A stretch of 64,000 bases of DNA. It comes from Escherichia sp. ESNIH1 (GTDB lineage Bacteria; Pseudomonadota; Gammaproteobacteria; Enterobacterales; Enterobacteriaceae). A program made the translations under genes and the position numbers. This document shows positions 26,523 to 35,540 of the stretch, piece by piece. The stretch lies in the NCBI GenBank assembly GCA_002918705.1, contig PQKR01000003.1, forward strand, positions 62,001-126,000. The letters run 5' to 3'. The notes below the pieces were generated by a model. That model did no database searches. It was given only the letters and a program-made list of their open reading frames with translations, and was not told the origin of the DNA. Numbering within the stretch: the stretch's first letter is position 1; the number at the start of each line of letters is the position of its first letter.

Positions 26523-27284
26523 TTAAACCAGACGAATACCGGCATCGACAAAAAAGAGCGCGCCTGTACAGCCGCGCGCGTCGTCAGAGGCGACAAACAG
26601 CGCCATCGCGGCCACATCCCGCCCCTCCAGGGTAATATCAAGTGACTGCATAGCGTTGATCTCCTGCTCCGACTGCGGCGTACGCCACAGCGCCTGCTGG
26701 CGCGGGGTAGAGATTGCGCCGGGAACAATACAGTTCACCCGAATGCCAGACGGCCCCAGCTCCCGCGCCAGCGTCTGGCTCAGCCCCACAATGGCCGCCT
26801 TTGCCGTGGTGTAGCCCACCATGCCCGGCCGCCCCTTCATAAACGAGGTTGAGCTGGTAAGAATAATATTGCCCCCTGCCTGGCTCTTCATCAGGGCCGC
26901 AACGGCCTGGCTGGCAAAAAACTGGTGATCGAGATTTACCTCCAGGCTGGCACGCCACCCTTCAGGCTCCACGGAGAAGGTATCGTGGCGATCGTCACGG
27001 GCAGCATTGTTGATCAGCACGTCAATACCTCCCTCCTGTTCGGCAATAGACGCAATTGCCTCTCTCAGGGCCGGAATATCGCGCAAATCGGTAAAGTGAA
27101 ACTGCGCACCGCTGGCCTCCGCCACCGCGGCTCCGGCGTGGCTGTCGATATCGAGAAAATGTACGCGGCTCGCCTGCTGGCTGAAGGCCGCAACCAGATC
27201 GGCGCCAATCCCGCTGGCGCCGCCGGTAATCACCACCACCTTATCCTCCAGGCTGGCATAACGGGTATAACGGTGCTCGGTCAT
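26523..27284 (-). CDS. SDR-family dehydrogenase, last gene of the dioxygenase operon
   Basis: A 253-residue classical short-chain dehydrogenase: NAD(P) loop TGGASGIG (about 20-27), LDIDSHAG (an acidic residue after beta-2, favouring NAD), LINNAA (about 89-94), and the catalytic S-Y-K set in TSSTSFMKGRPGMVGYTTAKAA. Its ATG overlaps the stop of the phosphatase-like gene (ATGA at 27281-27284), so it is co-translated. It may oxidise an alcohol released by the upstream enzymes (inference). Substrate unknown. Confidence 0.85.
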   Translation of the reverse strand: MTEHRYTRYASLEDKVVVITGGASGIGADLVAAFSQQASRVHFLDIDSHAGAAVAEASGAQFHFTDLRDIPALREAIASIAEQEGGIDVLINNAARDDRHDTFSVEPEGWRASLEVNLDHQFFASQAVAALMKSQAGGNIILTSSTSFMKGRPGMVGYTTAKAAIVGLSQTLARELGPSGIRVNCIVPGAISTPRQQALWRTPQSEQEINAMQSLDITLEGRDVAAMALFVASDDARGCTGALFFVDAGIRLV

Positions 27285-29074
27285 CGCGTCTCCTCTCTTT
27301 CTCCTGTCAGCAGGGCCTGCATGACCGTGCCGTCCAGGGTATCCTGCTCCACGTCCAGCAGATGAGCAATGGTTGCGCCGGGATCCGCCATCCGGTACGG
27401 GCCATAACGATGGCGATCGTGAGAGTAGCCTTTGCGAATTCCCGCCCCGAAGGCAAGCAGCACGCCGTAGTTAGCGGTATGCGCCGTCTCGGCCGTCGGC
27501 TTTTGCGGGCCGTGATTGGCCCCCGGTGCGGCTACCGGACAAATATCCTCGCCGCCGAGGCTGGTACCCCAGACAAAGCCGGTATCATAGGTAAAGAGCA
27601 CATCGCCAGCATGCTCTCCCCAGTAGCCGATCCCTACCGCATCCTCTTTGCGCACCGCCCAGGCCACGGCGTAGCGGGTTTGCCCCCGGTGTTCAATATG
27701 CCAGTTATGCAGCAGGTGCAGGAGTCTATCCTGAATTGCACCATACTCCTCCGGGGCAACCCTGGCAGTGTTGATAAAGATCTCCAGCCCGCCGCGCTCA
27801 TCCTTTAGATAGACCTGGCTTTGGCTGCGCACCGGCAGGCCGTTTGCGTCCAGCGTCACCAGACCCTGTTTCGCCAGGTAGCGGTTTACGTCACACATAA
27901 AGTGATTCGGCACCGCCCCGTGGTCGGAGGCCAGCAGCAGCGTAGTCTCGTCATCCATGCTGTCGATGATTTTGCCGATCGAGCGATCGAGCACCTTATA
28001 GCACTCGCGAATGACGGCTTCATAGCGCGAAGCCTGCTGCGGATCGTAAAACGGCGAGGCCGGATCGTACTGCCCAAGACAGAGATGATGCGACTCATCG
28101 ATCAGATGGTGCACCGCCGCCCAAAGGGCGTAGCCGTGCTGATGCGTTAAACGGAGGGCGCTCTCCGCCAGCCACAGCGACTGGCGTTCGGCATCCTCCA
28201 GGGTAGAGGCTAAATGCGCCTCATCCGGCGAAGCCTTCACCGCCCACTGGCTATGGAACGGTCCCAGCTCGTCGATAAGCTGCTGCGCCAGTACACTGTC
28301 TGAGGCGAGGCGCTGAGGATAGCTCACCTCGCTCTGGATAATCTCAATCTCCCGGGTGTGCGGTGCAAAACGTGCCAGCCAGAAGCGGACCGCGCCACCT
28401 TCAGCCACGTCCCCCAGCGGTAGCCAGCTGCTCCACGCCCCCGGCGTTAAGGTGACCTGCGTATCGCCCACGCCCAGCGTACGGGTCTGCACATCCAGCG
28501 TGAGCGTCACCTCTGGGCCATGCGCTGACCGGATCGTCAGGCGGTAGCGCCGCCCCTCCTCATCGCCAATCAGCGGCTGCCACAGCCCCTTGTCATGATA
28601 GGCCAGCGGCGAGGATGGCGGCCAGCCCAGCGTCTGCTGGCGGGCTTTGCCGGGCGGATCAAAGCGGGCGGCGTCGGTGGTAAAGATCGCCGGTGCGGCA
28701 AAGGTATGCGGATTCGGCTCCGGGGCGGACCAGTAGGGAGAGAGGGTAAAATGGGGCGTCGGCGCAGCCACGCTCTCCGGGAAGTGGATCAGCGCGGCGC
28801 GCAGCCCCTGCGCTGCCATCTTTTGCAGCAGCGGCTGCGTGCGTGAATAGTCAGCCGGTAGCGCTTGCCCCCGCCACGAGGTGCCAGGGCTCTGTCCGCT
28901 AATAAACGCCGCCCAGTTAACATCGCCCCAGGCAGAGATATAGGGCAGCAGCTCGGTGGCTGCCCCCTGCTCCAGCATCCGGCTGATATGTGGCAGCTCG
29001 CCCTCGGCGGCAAACTTCTGGATCAGCGGCATCATTAATCCATCGACGCCAAACACAATCACTTTTTTATGCAT
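27281..29074 (-). CDS. Alkaline phosphatase superfamily protein (type I phosphodiesterase-like)
   Basis: A 597-residue, apparently cytoplasmic hydrolase-like protein. Metal-ligand motifs of the superfamily are visible: VFGVDGL (D near residue 10), HHLIDESHH (about 312-320), LASDHGAVP (about 368-376) and APGANHGPQKP near 510. The block where the nucleophilic Thr/Ser normally sits reads SAWGDVNWAAFISGQSPG, with no Thr in the usual place. There is no signal peptide. The start at 29074 follows GAGAGGGGGA; the longer frame starting at 29092 would remove that spacing. Its position between an ABC importer and an SDR suggests hydrolysis of an imported phospho-, phosphono- or sulfo-compound (inference). 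Confidence 0.75.
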   Translation of the reverse strand: MHKKVIVFGVDGLMMPLIQKFAAEGELPHISRMLEQGAATELLPYISAWGDVNWAAFISGQSPGTSWRGQALPADYSRTQPLLQKMAAQGLRAALIHFPESVAAPTPHFTLSPYWSAPEPNPHTFAAPAIFTTDAARFDPPGKARQQTLGWPPSSPLAYHDKGLWQPLIGDEEGRRYRLTIRSAHGPEVTLTLDVQTRTLGVGDTQVTLTPGAWSSWLPLGDVAEGGAVRFWLARFAPHTREIEIIQSEVSYPQRLASDSVLAQQLIDELGPFHSQWAVKASPDEAHLASTLEDAERQSLWLAESALRLTHQHGYALWAAVHHLIDESHHLCLGQYDPASPFYDPQQASRYEAVIRECYKVLDRSIGKIIDSMDDETTLLLASDHGAVPNHFMCDVNRYLAKQGLVTLDANGLPVRSQSQVYLKDERGGLEIFINTARVAPEEYGAIQDRLLHLLHNWHIEHRGQTRYAVAWAVRKEDAVGIGYWGEHAGDVLFTYDTGFVWGTSLGGEDICPVAAPGANHGPQKPTAETAHTANYGVLLAFGAGIRKGYSHDRHRYGPYRMADPGATIAHLLDVEQDTLDGTVMQALLTGEREETR

Positions 29075-29088
29075 TCCCCCTCTCCCGA

Positions 29089-30150
29089 TCAATTCAGCCG
29101 CACGCCGCTGTCGGCATCAAACAGATGCGCATGACGGGCATCGGGCAGAACGTTAAGCGTCTCACCCGGCTGGGCCGCTACGCGCTGATGAAAAAGCGTA
29201 GTGACCTTGTGCTGGCCGATGTTGAGCATAATCTGCGTCTCCGAGCCGGTCGGCTCCACCACGTTGACCTGTGCCTTAATCGACGCTCCCGTGGCGAGGG
29301 TAAAGTGCTGGGGACGGACCCCATACAGCACCCGCTGGCCGACGTTCAGCCCCGGCGTCTGCGCCACCGGCAGCGCCACGCCATCGTCGGTAAGCACAAC
29401 CCCCGGCTGCTCCACGCGCCCGGTAAAGAGGTTCATCGACGGTGAGCCGATAAAGCTGGCGACAAAGGCATTCGCGGGACGATCGTACAGCTCAAGCGGG
29501 GTGCCTACCTGCTCAATACGCCCATCACGCAGGACTACGATGCGATCAGCCATAGTCATAGCCTCGATCTGATCGTGGGTCACGTAGATCATGGTCGTGT
29601 TAAGCCGCTGATGCAGCGCCTTGATCTCGGTGCGCAGCTCTACGCGCAGCTTGGCGTCGAGGTTGGAGAGCGGCTCGTCAAAGAGAAATACTCTTGGATG
29701 ACGGAGGATTGCCCTGCCCATCGCCACGCGCTGGCGCTGGCCGCCGGAGAGCTGGGCTGGCCTGCGCGCCAGCAGCGGCGTCAGGCCCAGCGTCTCGGCG
29801 GCCTGGCGTACCTGCCTGGCGATCTCATCTTTCGCTATGCTCTGCATCTTCAGCGAAAAGCCAAGGTTCTCCGCCACCGTCATGTGCGGGTAAAGGGCGT
29901 AGTTCTGGAAGACCATCGCCATGTTGCGTGCCTGGGGCGAGAGATCGTTAATCGCCTCGCCGTCCAGAATCAGCTCGCCGCCGTCAATGCTCTCCAGCCC
30001 GGCGATCATCCGCAGCAGCGTAGACTTGCCGCAGCCGGAGGGTCCCACCAGCGCGATAAACTCACCGTGGTGAATAGCCAGATCGAGACCGGGGATGATG
30101 GTCTGCCCATTAAAGGTTTTTACGATATTCTGTAGCGTCAGGGTTGCCAT
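29089..30150 (-). CDS. ABC importer ATPase (UgpC/MalK-like)
   Basis: A 353-residue ATPase of the sugar/glycerol-phosphate importer class: Walker A GPSGCGKST (about 37-45), Q-loop QNYALYPHM, signature LSGGQRQRVAMGRA, Walker B VFLFDEPLSNLD, switch His in TMIYVTHDQ, and a C-terminal TOBE domain from about 240. The start at 30150 follows AAGGATTAAC; an upstream in-frame Met at 30273 belongs to the permease region. It begins two bases after the permease stop. Confidence 0.92.
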   Translation of the reverse strand: MATLTLQNIVKTFNGQTIIPGLDLAIHHGEFIALVGPSGCGKSTLLRMIAGLESIDGGELILDGEAINDLSPQARNMAMVFQNYALYPHMTVAENLGFSLKMQSIAKDEIARQVRQAAETLGLTPLLARRPAQLSGGQRQRVAMGRAILRHPRVFLFDEPLSNLDAKLRVELRTEIKALHQRLNTTMIYVTHDQIEAMTMADRIVVLRDGRIEQVGTPLELYDRPANAFVASFIGSPSMNLFTGRVEQPGVVLTDDGVALPVAQTPGLNVGQRVLYGVRPQHFTLATGASIKAQVNVVEPTGSETQIMLNIGQHKVTTLFHQRVAAQPGETLNVLPDARHAHLFDADSGVRLN

Positions 30151-30152
30151 AG

Positions 30153-31019
30153 TTAATCCTTCACTCCTCCGGCAGTTAAGCCATGAACCAGATAGCGGCG
30201 CACCAGCAGCGTAAAGGCCACTACCGGCAGCATCACCAGCGTGCCGCTGGCGGCAATTTTGCTCCACTCCCACCCTTCGTATTGCAGGAAATTCACAATG
30301 GCGACCGGGGCGGTGACGGCGTTAGTCCGGGTTAAGATCAGCGCGTAGAAAAAGTCGTTCCACGAGAAGATGAAACAGAGAATGGCGGTGGCCGCGAGAC
30401 CGGGCTTCACCAGCGGCAGTGAGACCAGCCAGAAGCTGCGCCACAGGGGACACCCGTCCATCCAGGCCGCCTCCTCCAGCGCCACCGGCACGGCGGAGAA
30501 AAAGGTCTGCATTAGCCAGATCACAATCGCCAGGTTAAAGGTGAGGTAAACAATAGCCAGACCAATAATGGTGTCCTGCAACCCCAGCCAGCGCCAGGCC
30601 AGAAAGAACGGAATGGTAAAGGCGATGGGCGGGGCCATGCGCGTCACCAGGATCCAGAGCGCCACGTAGCGGCGGGCGCGAAAACGCCAGCGGGTCAGCA
30701 CCCAGGCCGCCGGCACGCCGAGCAGCAGGGAGAAGAAAGTAGAGAGCAGGCTCACCATCAGGCTGTTGCCAAACGGCTCGAGAAAGTTTCCGGCAATCAG
30801 CGCCCGGTAGGCGTCCAGCGTCGGCGTAAACAGCAGGGTTAGCTCGAACGCGTCCAGCGCCGGGCGCAGGGACATAATCACCATCCACAGAAAAGGCGCG
30901 AGGATGATGACCATCAGCATCAGGGCCAGCAGCGTGCGCTTCCCCTTCAGCCGCCATGTTTTACGCCGGACGGCGGCTCTCACCTGCGGGCGGCCCACCT
31001 CACTCTGTTGTATTGTCAT
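30153..31019 (-). CDS. ABC importer permease, MalG/UgpE type
   Basis: A 288-residue inner-membrane permease with six predicted membrane segments and the EAA loop EEAAWMDGCPLWRSFWLVSLPLVKPGL (about 190-216) that docks with the ATPase. The start at 31019 (MTIQQSEVG) lies inside the end of the other permease gene (overlap of 20 bases). Confidence 0.9.
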   Translation of the reverse strand: MTIQQSEVGRPQVRAAVRRKTWRLKGKRTLLALMLMVIILAPFLWMVIMSLRPALDAFELTLLFTPTLDAYRALIAGNFLEPFGNSLMVSLLSTFFSLLLGVPAAWVLTRWRFRARRYVALWILVTRMAPPIAFTIPFFLAWRWLGLQDTIIGLAIVYLTFNLAIVIWLMQTFFSAVPVALEEAAWMDGCPLWRSFWLVSLPLVKPGLAATAILCFIFSWNDFFYALILTRTNAVTAPVAIVNFLQYEGWEWSKIAASGTLVMLPVVAFTLLVRRYLVHGLTAGGVKD

Positions 31020-31914
31020 CGTTCCACCCTGCCCGGCCAATCAGCCAGCTTAAGATAAACACGCCTACCAGGATCACCACCGCGATGGCGCTGCCGTAGC
31101 CCCACCAGGAGAAGTTAAACGCCTGGATAAAGCCGTAGTAGTTGGTCACCTCCGTTACCGAGCCAGGCCCGCCGTCGGTGAGGATGTAGATCAGCGGAAA
31201 GGCCTTGAAGCTGTCGATAAGGCGAAACAGGATACAGACCGCCAGCACCGGCTTCAGGTGCGGAAAGACCACGTAGCGGAAAATGTTGAACGGCGAGGCC
31301 CCATCGAGGCTGGCCGCTTCCCGTGGCTCATTGGGCACCATCTGTAACGCCGCCAGCACCATCAGCATGGTAAAGGGAAACCACTGCCAGACATCCGCTA
31401 CCACAATTGCCCATAGTGCGGTGTCAGGGTTGGCAATCAGCGAATCCAGCGGCAGGTTGAACCGGTCCAGCACCTGGTGCAGCGGACTGATATCCGGGGT
31501 GTAGATAATCTTCCAGATCAGCGCCACGATAATCGGCGGCAGCACCATCGGGATCAACAGCAGCGTGCGTACGCCGTTCAGCCAGCGCGAGGTGCCGTTT
31601 AGCAGCAGCGCCAGCAGGAGGCCAATCAGTACCTGAAAAAGGACGCTGACCACGGAGAGCTTAAGCTGCGTCACCAGCGAGTTGAGAAAGCGATCGTCAT
31701 GCAGCAGCTGCTGATAGTTAACCAGCGGGTTGCTGAAGGTGAAGGTCGCCTCTGGATTGGTCAGGCTGAACGGCGTCAGGCTAACGATCAGCAGCGCCGC
31801 CGCCGGTATCAGCGTCAGCAGGGTCAGGACCACCAGCGAGGGGGCCAGCCCCAGCATCCAGGCATAACGCTGGCGCTGCCGCCAGCCGAGTGATTGTCCC
31901 ATCGCCGTCCTCAT
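31000..31914 (-). CDS. ABC importer permease, MalF/UgpA type
   Basis: A 304-residue inner-membrane permease with six main hydrophobic segments and the EAA loop EPREAASLDGASPFNIFRYVVFPHLKPVL (about 196-224). Its ATG overlaps the stop of the binding-protein gene (ATGA). It pairs with the MalG-type permease that follows; together they form the translocation channel. Confidence 0.9.
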   Translation of the reverse strand: MRTAMGQSLGWRQRQRYAWMLGLAPSLVVLTLLTLIPAAALLIVSLTPFSLTNPEATFTFSNPLVNYQQLLHDDRFLNSLVTQLKLSVVSVLFQVLIGLLLALLLNGTSRWLNGVRTLLLIPMVLPPIIVALIWKIIYTPDISPLHQVLDRFNLPLDSLIANPDTALWAIVVADVWQWFPFTMLMVLAALQMVPNEPREAASLDGASPFNIFRYVVFPHLKPVLAVCILFRLIDSFKAFPLIYILTDGGPGSVTEVTNYYGFIQAFNFSWWGYGSAIAVVILVGVFILSWLIGRAGWNDDNTTE

Positions 31915-33242
31915 GAGAGTTTCGCGCCCGCGCGTTTCAGGTCGGCAAGCGTCCCGGCCTGCGCCTGGGCCATCGCCTCTTTCGCCGACAGCTGGCCCGA
32001 TGCGATCAGCGCGATAGCTTTATTGAGCTGCTGGTCGACCTGCGGATAGAACTCCACGGTACGGTACTTCATGTAGCCGCCCTTGCCCGCCTGGTCGATG
32101 GCGTCGATAGAGAGCTGAGCCAGATCGACGCCGTTGATCACCTGCCTGCTGCGAAACGCCTGGGAGTCGATATCGCTGCGGCGGGTAGGCGAGCCGTAGC
32201 CTGCCTCCAGCGCCCGGGCGGTCATCTGCTTCGACAGTGACCACTGGATAAAGGCCCATGCTGCCTCTTTATTTTTCGAACCGGCCGGAATACCCAGCGC
32301 ATGGGTCGCCATGCCAGGGAAGGCCCCTTTCGGCCCGCTAACCATCGAACCAAAATGCGCCGTTTTCAGGGTGCGCGAGGTCTGGGCATTGCCCAACTGG
32401 GCGAGGTAGGTCTGGCTGGCGTCGGAGACGTTGACCCGGCCCTGCTTTAACGCCTGCAGAGACTGGTCGGCGGTATAGGTGATCCCACCGTTGGGGCCGA
32501 AATCACGGATCAGGCGGGCAAAGTAGTCCGCCGCCTCGACGGCTTCCGGCGTATCGAGAGTGGGGAAGAGATCGTCCGGCGGCGTACGGAAGACGTTGCC
32601 CCCGAAGGCCTGCAGATAGGGAATAAAGGTCCAGCCGTAGTGGTTGTCGGTAACATACCCCGCTACGCGATCCTTTTTGTTCACCGCCTGCAATACCTTC
32701 ACCAGCTCGTCGGTGGTTTTAGGAAACTCCAGCCCGGCCTGCTGGATCAGATCGTAGCGCGAGGCTCCCGCCAGCATGGCTTCAACCACATAGGGGATCC
32801 CGTAGAGCTTGCCGTCGCGCCCGGTCTCCGCCGCCAGCGTGGCGGGCAGGAAGTCCTGGAGCCCCCAATCCTGCGGGGTCAGGTTCGGGTTGGCGATAAA
32901 CTCATCCAGCGGCGTCAGCCAGCCGGCGTTGATCCAGCGGCTGGTGTAGATAAAGGTGACGTTCACCACGTCATAGGCCGAGCCGCGGGTCGATAGCTCC
33001 AGGTCGGCGCGCTGGTTGTAAACCGGAAACGCCGGGGTATCCAGCTGCACCCGCGCCCCGGTCAGAGCCTCAAACTCCGGCAGCCACTTGCGGATCAGCT
33101 GCGGCCACGCGGTGCTGAAGATAGAGACGTTAAGGGTCACGCCCTCATATTTACGCGCGACGTTAGCGCCGCGGGCGATGGCGGGCATCATGCTATAGAC
33201 GCCGAACGCCGCCATCGCTTTTAAGAGATCACGACGCTGCAT
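31911..33242 (-). CDS. ABC substrate-binding protein (family 1, UgpB/MalE class) with twin-arginine-like signal
   Basis: A 443-residue exported binding protein. The N-terminus MQRRDLLKAMAAFGVYSMMPAIARGA has RR-D-L-L-K, a twin-arginine-type signal; export by Tat rather than Sec is likely but not proven. The mature part shows the family pattern ISIFSTAWPQLIRKWLPEFEALTG, YGIPYVVEAMLAGASRYDL and GGNVFR. Its start overlaps the dioxygenase end by 14 bases. Ligand class (sugar-like, glycerophospho- or other) cannot be set from sequence. Confidence 0.88.
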   Translation of the reverse strand: MQRRDLLKAMAAFGVYSMMPAIARGANVARKYEGVTLNVSIFSTAWPQLIRKWLPEFEALTGARVQLDTPAFPVYNQRADLELSTRGSAYDVVNVTFIYTSRWINAGWLTPLDEFIANPNLTPQDWGLQDFLPATLAAETGRDGKLYGIPYVVEAMLAGASRYDLIQQAGLEFPKTTDELVKVLQAVNKKDRVAGYVTDNHYGWTFIPYLQAFGGNVFRTPPDDLFPTLDTPEAVEAADYFARLIRDFGPNGGITYTADQSLQALKQGRVNVSDASQTYLAQLGNAQTSRTLKTAHFGSMVSGPKGAFPGMATHALGIPAGSKNKEAAWAFIQWSLSKQMTARALEAGYGSPTRRSDIDSQAFRSRQVINGVDLAQLSIDAIDQAGKGGYMKYRTVEFYPQVDQQLNKAIALIASGQLSAKEAMAQAQAGTLADLKRAGAKLS

Positions 33243-34197
33243 AGTTCACATCCGTATGCTGGTTTGCGGAGAGGGATTCATTGCCTGCCGGCTGCGGGCG
33301 GGTAACGGTGCGGCTGCGGCTGCCGTCAATTCCTATCGCCGGTTCGCCCTCAACGGTAACCCGGCGCACCACGCGCGGCTGGTCACCGTAGTCGTTAACC
33401 GCATAGTGCTGGGTGCTGCGGTTATCCCAGATGACCACGTCATCCTGCTGCCACTGCCAGCGCACGGTATTCTCGAGGCGGATAACGCGGTTTTGCAGCA
33501 GATCAAAAATCTGCGCCGATTCACGGCTGTTCAGCCCCACCAGCTTCTTGACGAAATGGCCAAGCAGCAGCGCACGCTCGCCGCTTACCGGGTGGACATG
33601 CACCAGCGGATGCTCCGCCTCCCACACCGACGAGACAAAGACGTTTTTGTGGTGATTGAGACGATGCTCTTCGGTGACGATGCGCTCTGCGCCGTAGTCG
33701 TAGTTATTGCTGTGGATGGCACGCAGGGAGTCGGCCAGCCGCTTCAGCGACTCGGGCAGCTGCTCGTAGGCTCTGGCAGTGTTGGCCCAGACGGTGTCGC
33801 CGCCGTACTCGGGAATGGTCACGCCACGCAGAATCGAAATCTTTGGAAAGGCTTCTACAAAGGTGACGTCGGTATGCCAGGAGTCAGCCCGGCCGCCGCC
33901 TTTGGAGGCATCCAGCTCAAACAGGCGGGTCCCTTGCGGGGCGGGGACGGTCGGATGCGCCACGATGTTGCCAAAGCGCGCGCCAAAGGCCTGATGGCGC
34001 TCATCGGTTAAATGCGACTGCTTACGGAAGAACAGCACCTTATATTTCACCAGCGCCGTCTCTATTTGGCGAAAAAGCGCATCGTCCAGTTCAGCAGAGA
34101 GGGAAATATTACGCACCTCCGCACCAATATTTCCGGCGACGGGGTGAATATCTAATAATTCGACATCTTGATTAGCAATGCGGCTGGCTAAGGTCAT
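33229..34197 (-). CDS. TauD/TfdA-family Fe(II)/2-oxoglutarate dioxygenase
   Basis: A 322-residue oxygenase, first gene of a seven-gene operon. The iron triad is visible: WHTDVTF (H and D near 107-109) and the distal His in RSTQHYAVNDY, followed by RVVRRVTVEG with the 2-oxoglutarate-binding Arg. TauD releases sulfite from taurine; relatives act on alkyl sulfates, phosphonates and phenoxyacetates. Because an ABC importer, an alkaline-phosphatase-superfamily enzyme and an SDR follow in one transcript, the substrate is probably an imported heteroatom-bearing compound (inference). The C-terminal tail after the fold is Ser/Asn-rich. Confidence 0.88.
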   Translation of the reverse strand: MTLASRIANQDVELLDIHPVAGNIGAEVRNISLSAELDDALFRQIETALVKYKVLFFRKQSHLTDERHQAFGARFGNIVAHPTVPAPQGTRLFELDASKGGGRADSWHTDVTFVEAFPKISILRGVTIPEYGGDTVWANTARAYEQLPESLKRLADSLRAIHSNNYDYGAERIVTEEHRLNHHKNVFVSSVWEAEHPLVHVHPVSGERALLLGHFVKKLVGLNSRESAQIFDLLQNRVIRLENTVRWQWQQDDVVIWDNRSTQHYAVNDYGDQPRVVRRVTVEGEPAIGIDGSRSRTVTRPQPAGNESLSANQHTDVNYAAS

Positions 34198-34200
34198 GGC

Positions 34201-34229
34201 TGTTTTCCTTCAGTATTGTCGGGAAAACA
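34201..34229 (-). promoter_or_regulatory. Hairpin in the leader of the dioxygenase operon
   Basis: TGTTTTCC (34201-34208) and GGAAAACA (34222-34229) pair perfectly, four bases upstream of the dioxygenase start at 34197. In the RNA it would sit at the ribosome site, and the only Shine-Dalgarno-like run is the AAGGAAAAC within it. Confidence 0.45.
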
Positions 34230-34304
34230 ACTTTATTAATAAACTAATGCAGGCAAAAATATCTTTTGGTCATAATATAGTAATTCGCTTTGCATAAGCT
34301 AAGT

Positions 34305-34336
34305 TAAAAAACGCAAGAGCGGATAATTCCGCTCTT
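34305..34336 (-). terminator. Intrinsic terminator of the Ldh-family gene
   Basis: AAGAGCGGA (34315-34323) pairs with TCCGCTCTT (34328-34336); the reverse strand then reads GCGTTTTTT. It separates the upstream dehydrogenase gene from the dioxygenase operon that follows on the same strand. Confidence 0.85.
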
Positions 34337-34341
34337 AGGCA

Positions 34342-35355
34342 TTATTGACTGAGCGCTTCAAACTCCTGCCAGCTTACCTCATCGATCCAGATCCCCTCCT
34401 CCACCCGGCGGGCATAGGCCCTTAATTCCGGCTCGCCGGGGATCTGCACGTCGCGGCCATCCTGCCCGGTGCGGACCCAGTCGACCTGCGCCAGCAGCGC
34501 CTGCTTATAACTTTCTCCTGCCCCCAGCCGCTCGGGGTCGAAGATAATCGACAGCATATTATTGATGATGCCCGCCCGGGGAGGGATGTTATGGCTCTCG
34601 GTCTCGCCGCCGGTCAGCGCCGCGCCGAGCAGGCTGCATATCAGCGACAGCCCGGCCCCCTTATGACCGCCAAAGGGCAGCAGCGCGCCGCGCGGTTCGG
34701 TCATCAACACCGCCGGATCGGTGGTCGGCTGGCCGTTGGCGTCGACGATGCACCCCTCCGGCACCTGGCGGCCCTCGTTCCAGGCCACGCGGGCTTTGTT
34801 CCCGGCAATGGCGCTGGTAGCAAAGTCGAGCACCACCGGCGGACGGCCCTGCAACGGTACGCCGACGCAGAAGGGGTTAGTGCCCAGTCTGGCCTGCAGG
34901 CCGTCAAACGGCAGCACAGCCGAGGGGGCGGCCACGTTGGCAAAATGAATTGAGACCAGCCCAGCCTCAGCGACCTGCTCAGCCCAGGCACCAATGCGTC
35001 CCAGATGGTGAGCGTTGGCGAGGCCGACCATCGCCACGCCAAACTCCCGTGCCCGGGCAATCCCCGCCGTCATGGCCTGCTCGCCTAATAGCTGGCCGAA
35101 GCCGTGCCCGCCGTCAAAGGAGATAACCGGCCCGGCATCGCGGACCTGTGCTAAATGCGCGTTAGGATTGAGATCCCCCGCGACGATAGCGCGAATATAG
35201 CGCGGCAGCAGCGTGACGCCGTGGGAGTCATGCCCCTTTAAGGAGGCGTCAACAAGATTATCCGCTACCTTTTGCGCGATCTCTGGCGCGGTATTAACTG
35301 CCATCAGATGCTGCGTTAATAGCGTGCGAAGCTGCTGATGTGAAAATAGAGGCAT
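34342..35355 (-). CDS. Ldh_2-family (malate/lactate/hydroxycarboxylate) dehydrogenase
   Basis: A 337-residue NAD(P)-dependent dehydrogenase of the Ldh_2 fold (HcxB, YiaK, AllD, ComC/SlcC types). Typical features: GHDSHGVTLLPRYI (about 41-54), ANAHHLGRIGAWAE (about 112-125), RLGTNPFCVGVP, DFATSAIAGNK and GGHKGAGLSLICSLL. It is closest by eye to HcxB (YbiC). The oxidised 2-hydroxy acid cannot be determined; sulfolactate is one possibility given the TauABC-like importer divergently next to it, hydroxycarboxylates another. A terminator follows. Confidence 0.85.
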   Translation of the reverse strand: MPLFSHQQLRTLLTQHLMAVNTAPEIAQKVADNLVDASLKGHDSHGVTLLPRYIRAIVAGDLNPNAHLAQVRDAGPVISFDGGHGFGQLLGEQAMTAGIARAREFGVAMVGLANAHHLGRIGAWAEQVAEAGLVSIHFANVAAPSAVLPFDGLQARLGTNPFCVGVPLQGRPPVVLDFATSAIAGNKARVAWNEGRQVPEGCIVDANGQPTTDPAVLMTEPRGALLPFGGHKGAGLSLICSLLGAALTGGETESHNIPPRAGIINNMLSIIFDPERLGAGESYKQALLAQVDWVRTGQDGRDVQIPGEPELRAYARRVEEGIWIDEVSWQEFEALSQ

Positions 35356-35540
35356 ACATGTACCCGCGATATTATCCCTGAAATGCCAGGGGATATTTAA
35401 ACGAGTTTCGATTATAGCGGGATCGTTTCCGCTGCCTTATCTCATTTCCGGGAATCTATTTCTGGTTAAATCATTTCCTTTGGCGCCGCTGCTCTGACCA
35501 TGATTGCTCATTATTAATAAATACTTTTCTGGGGTTTGGC

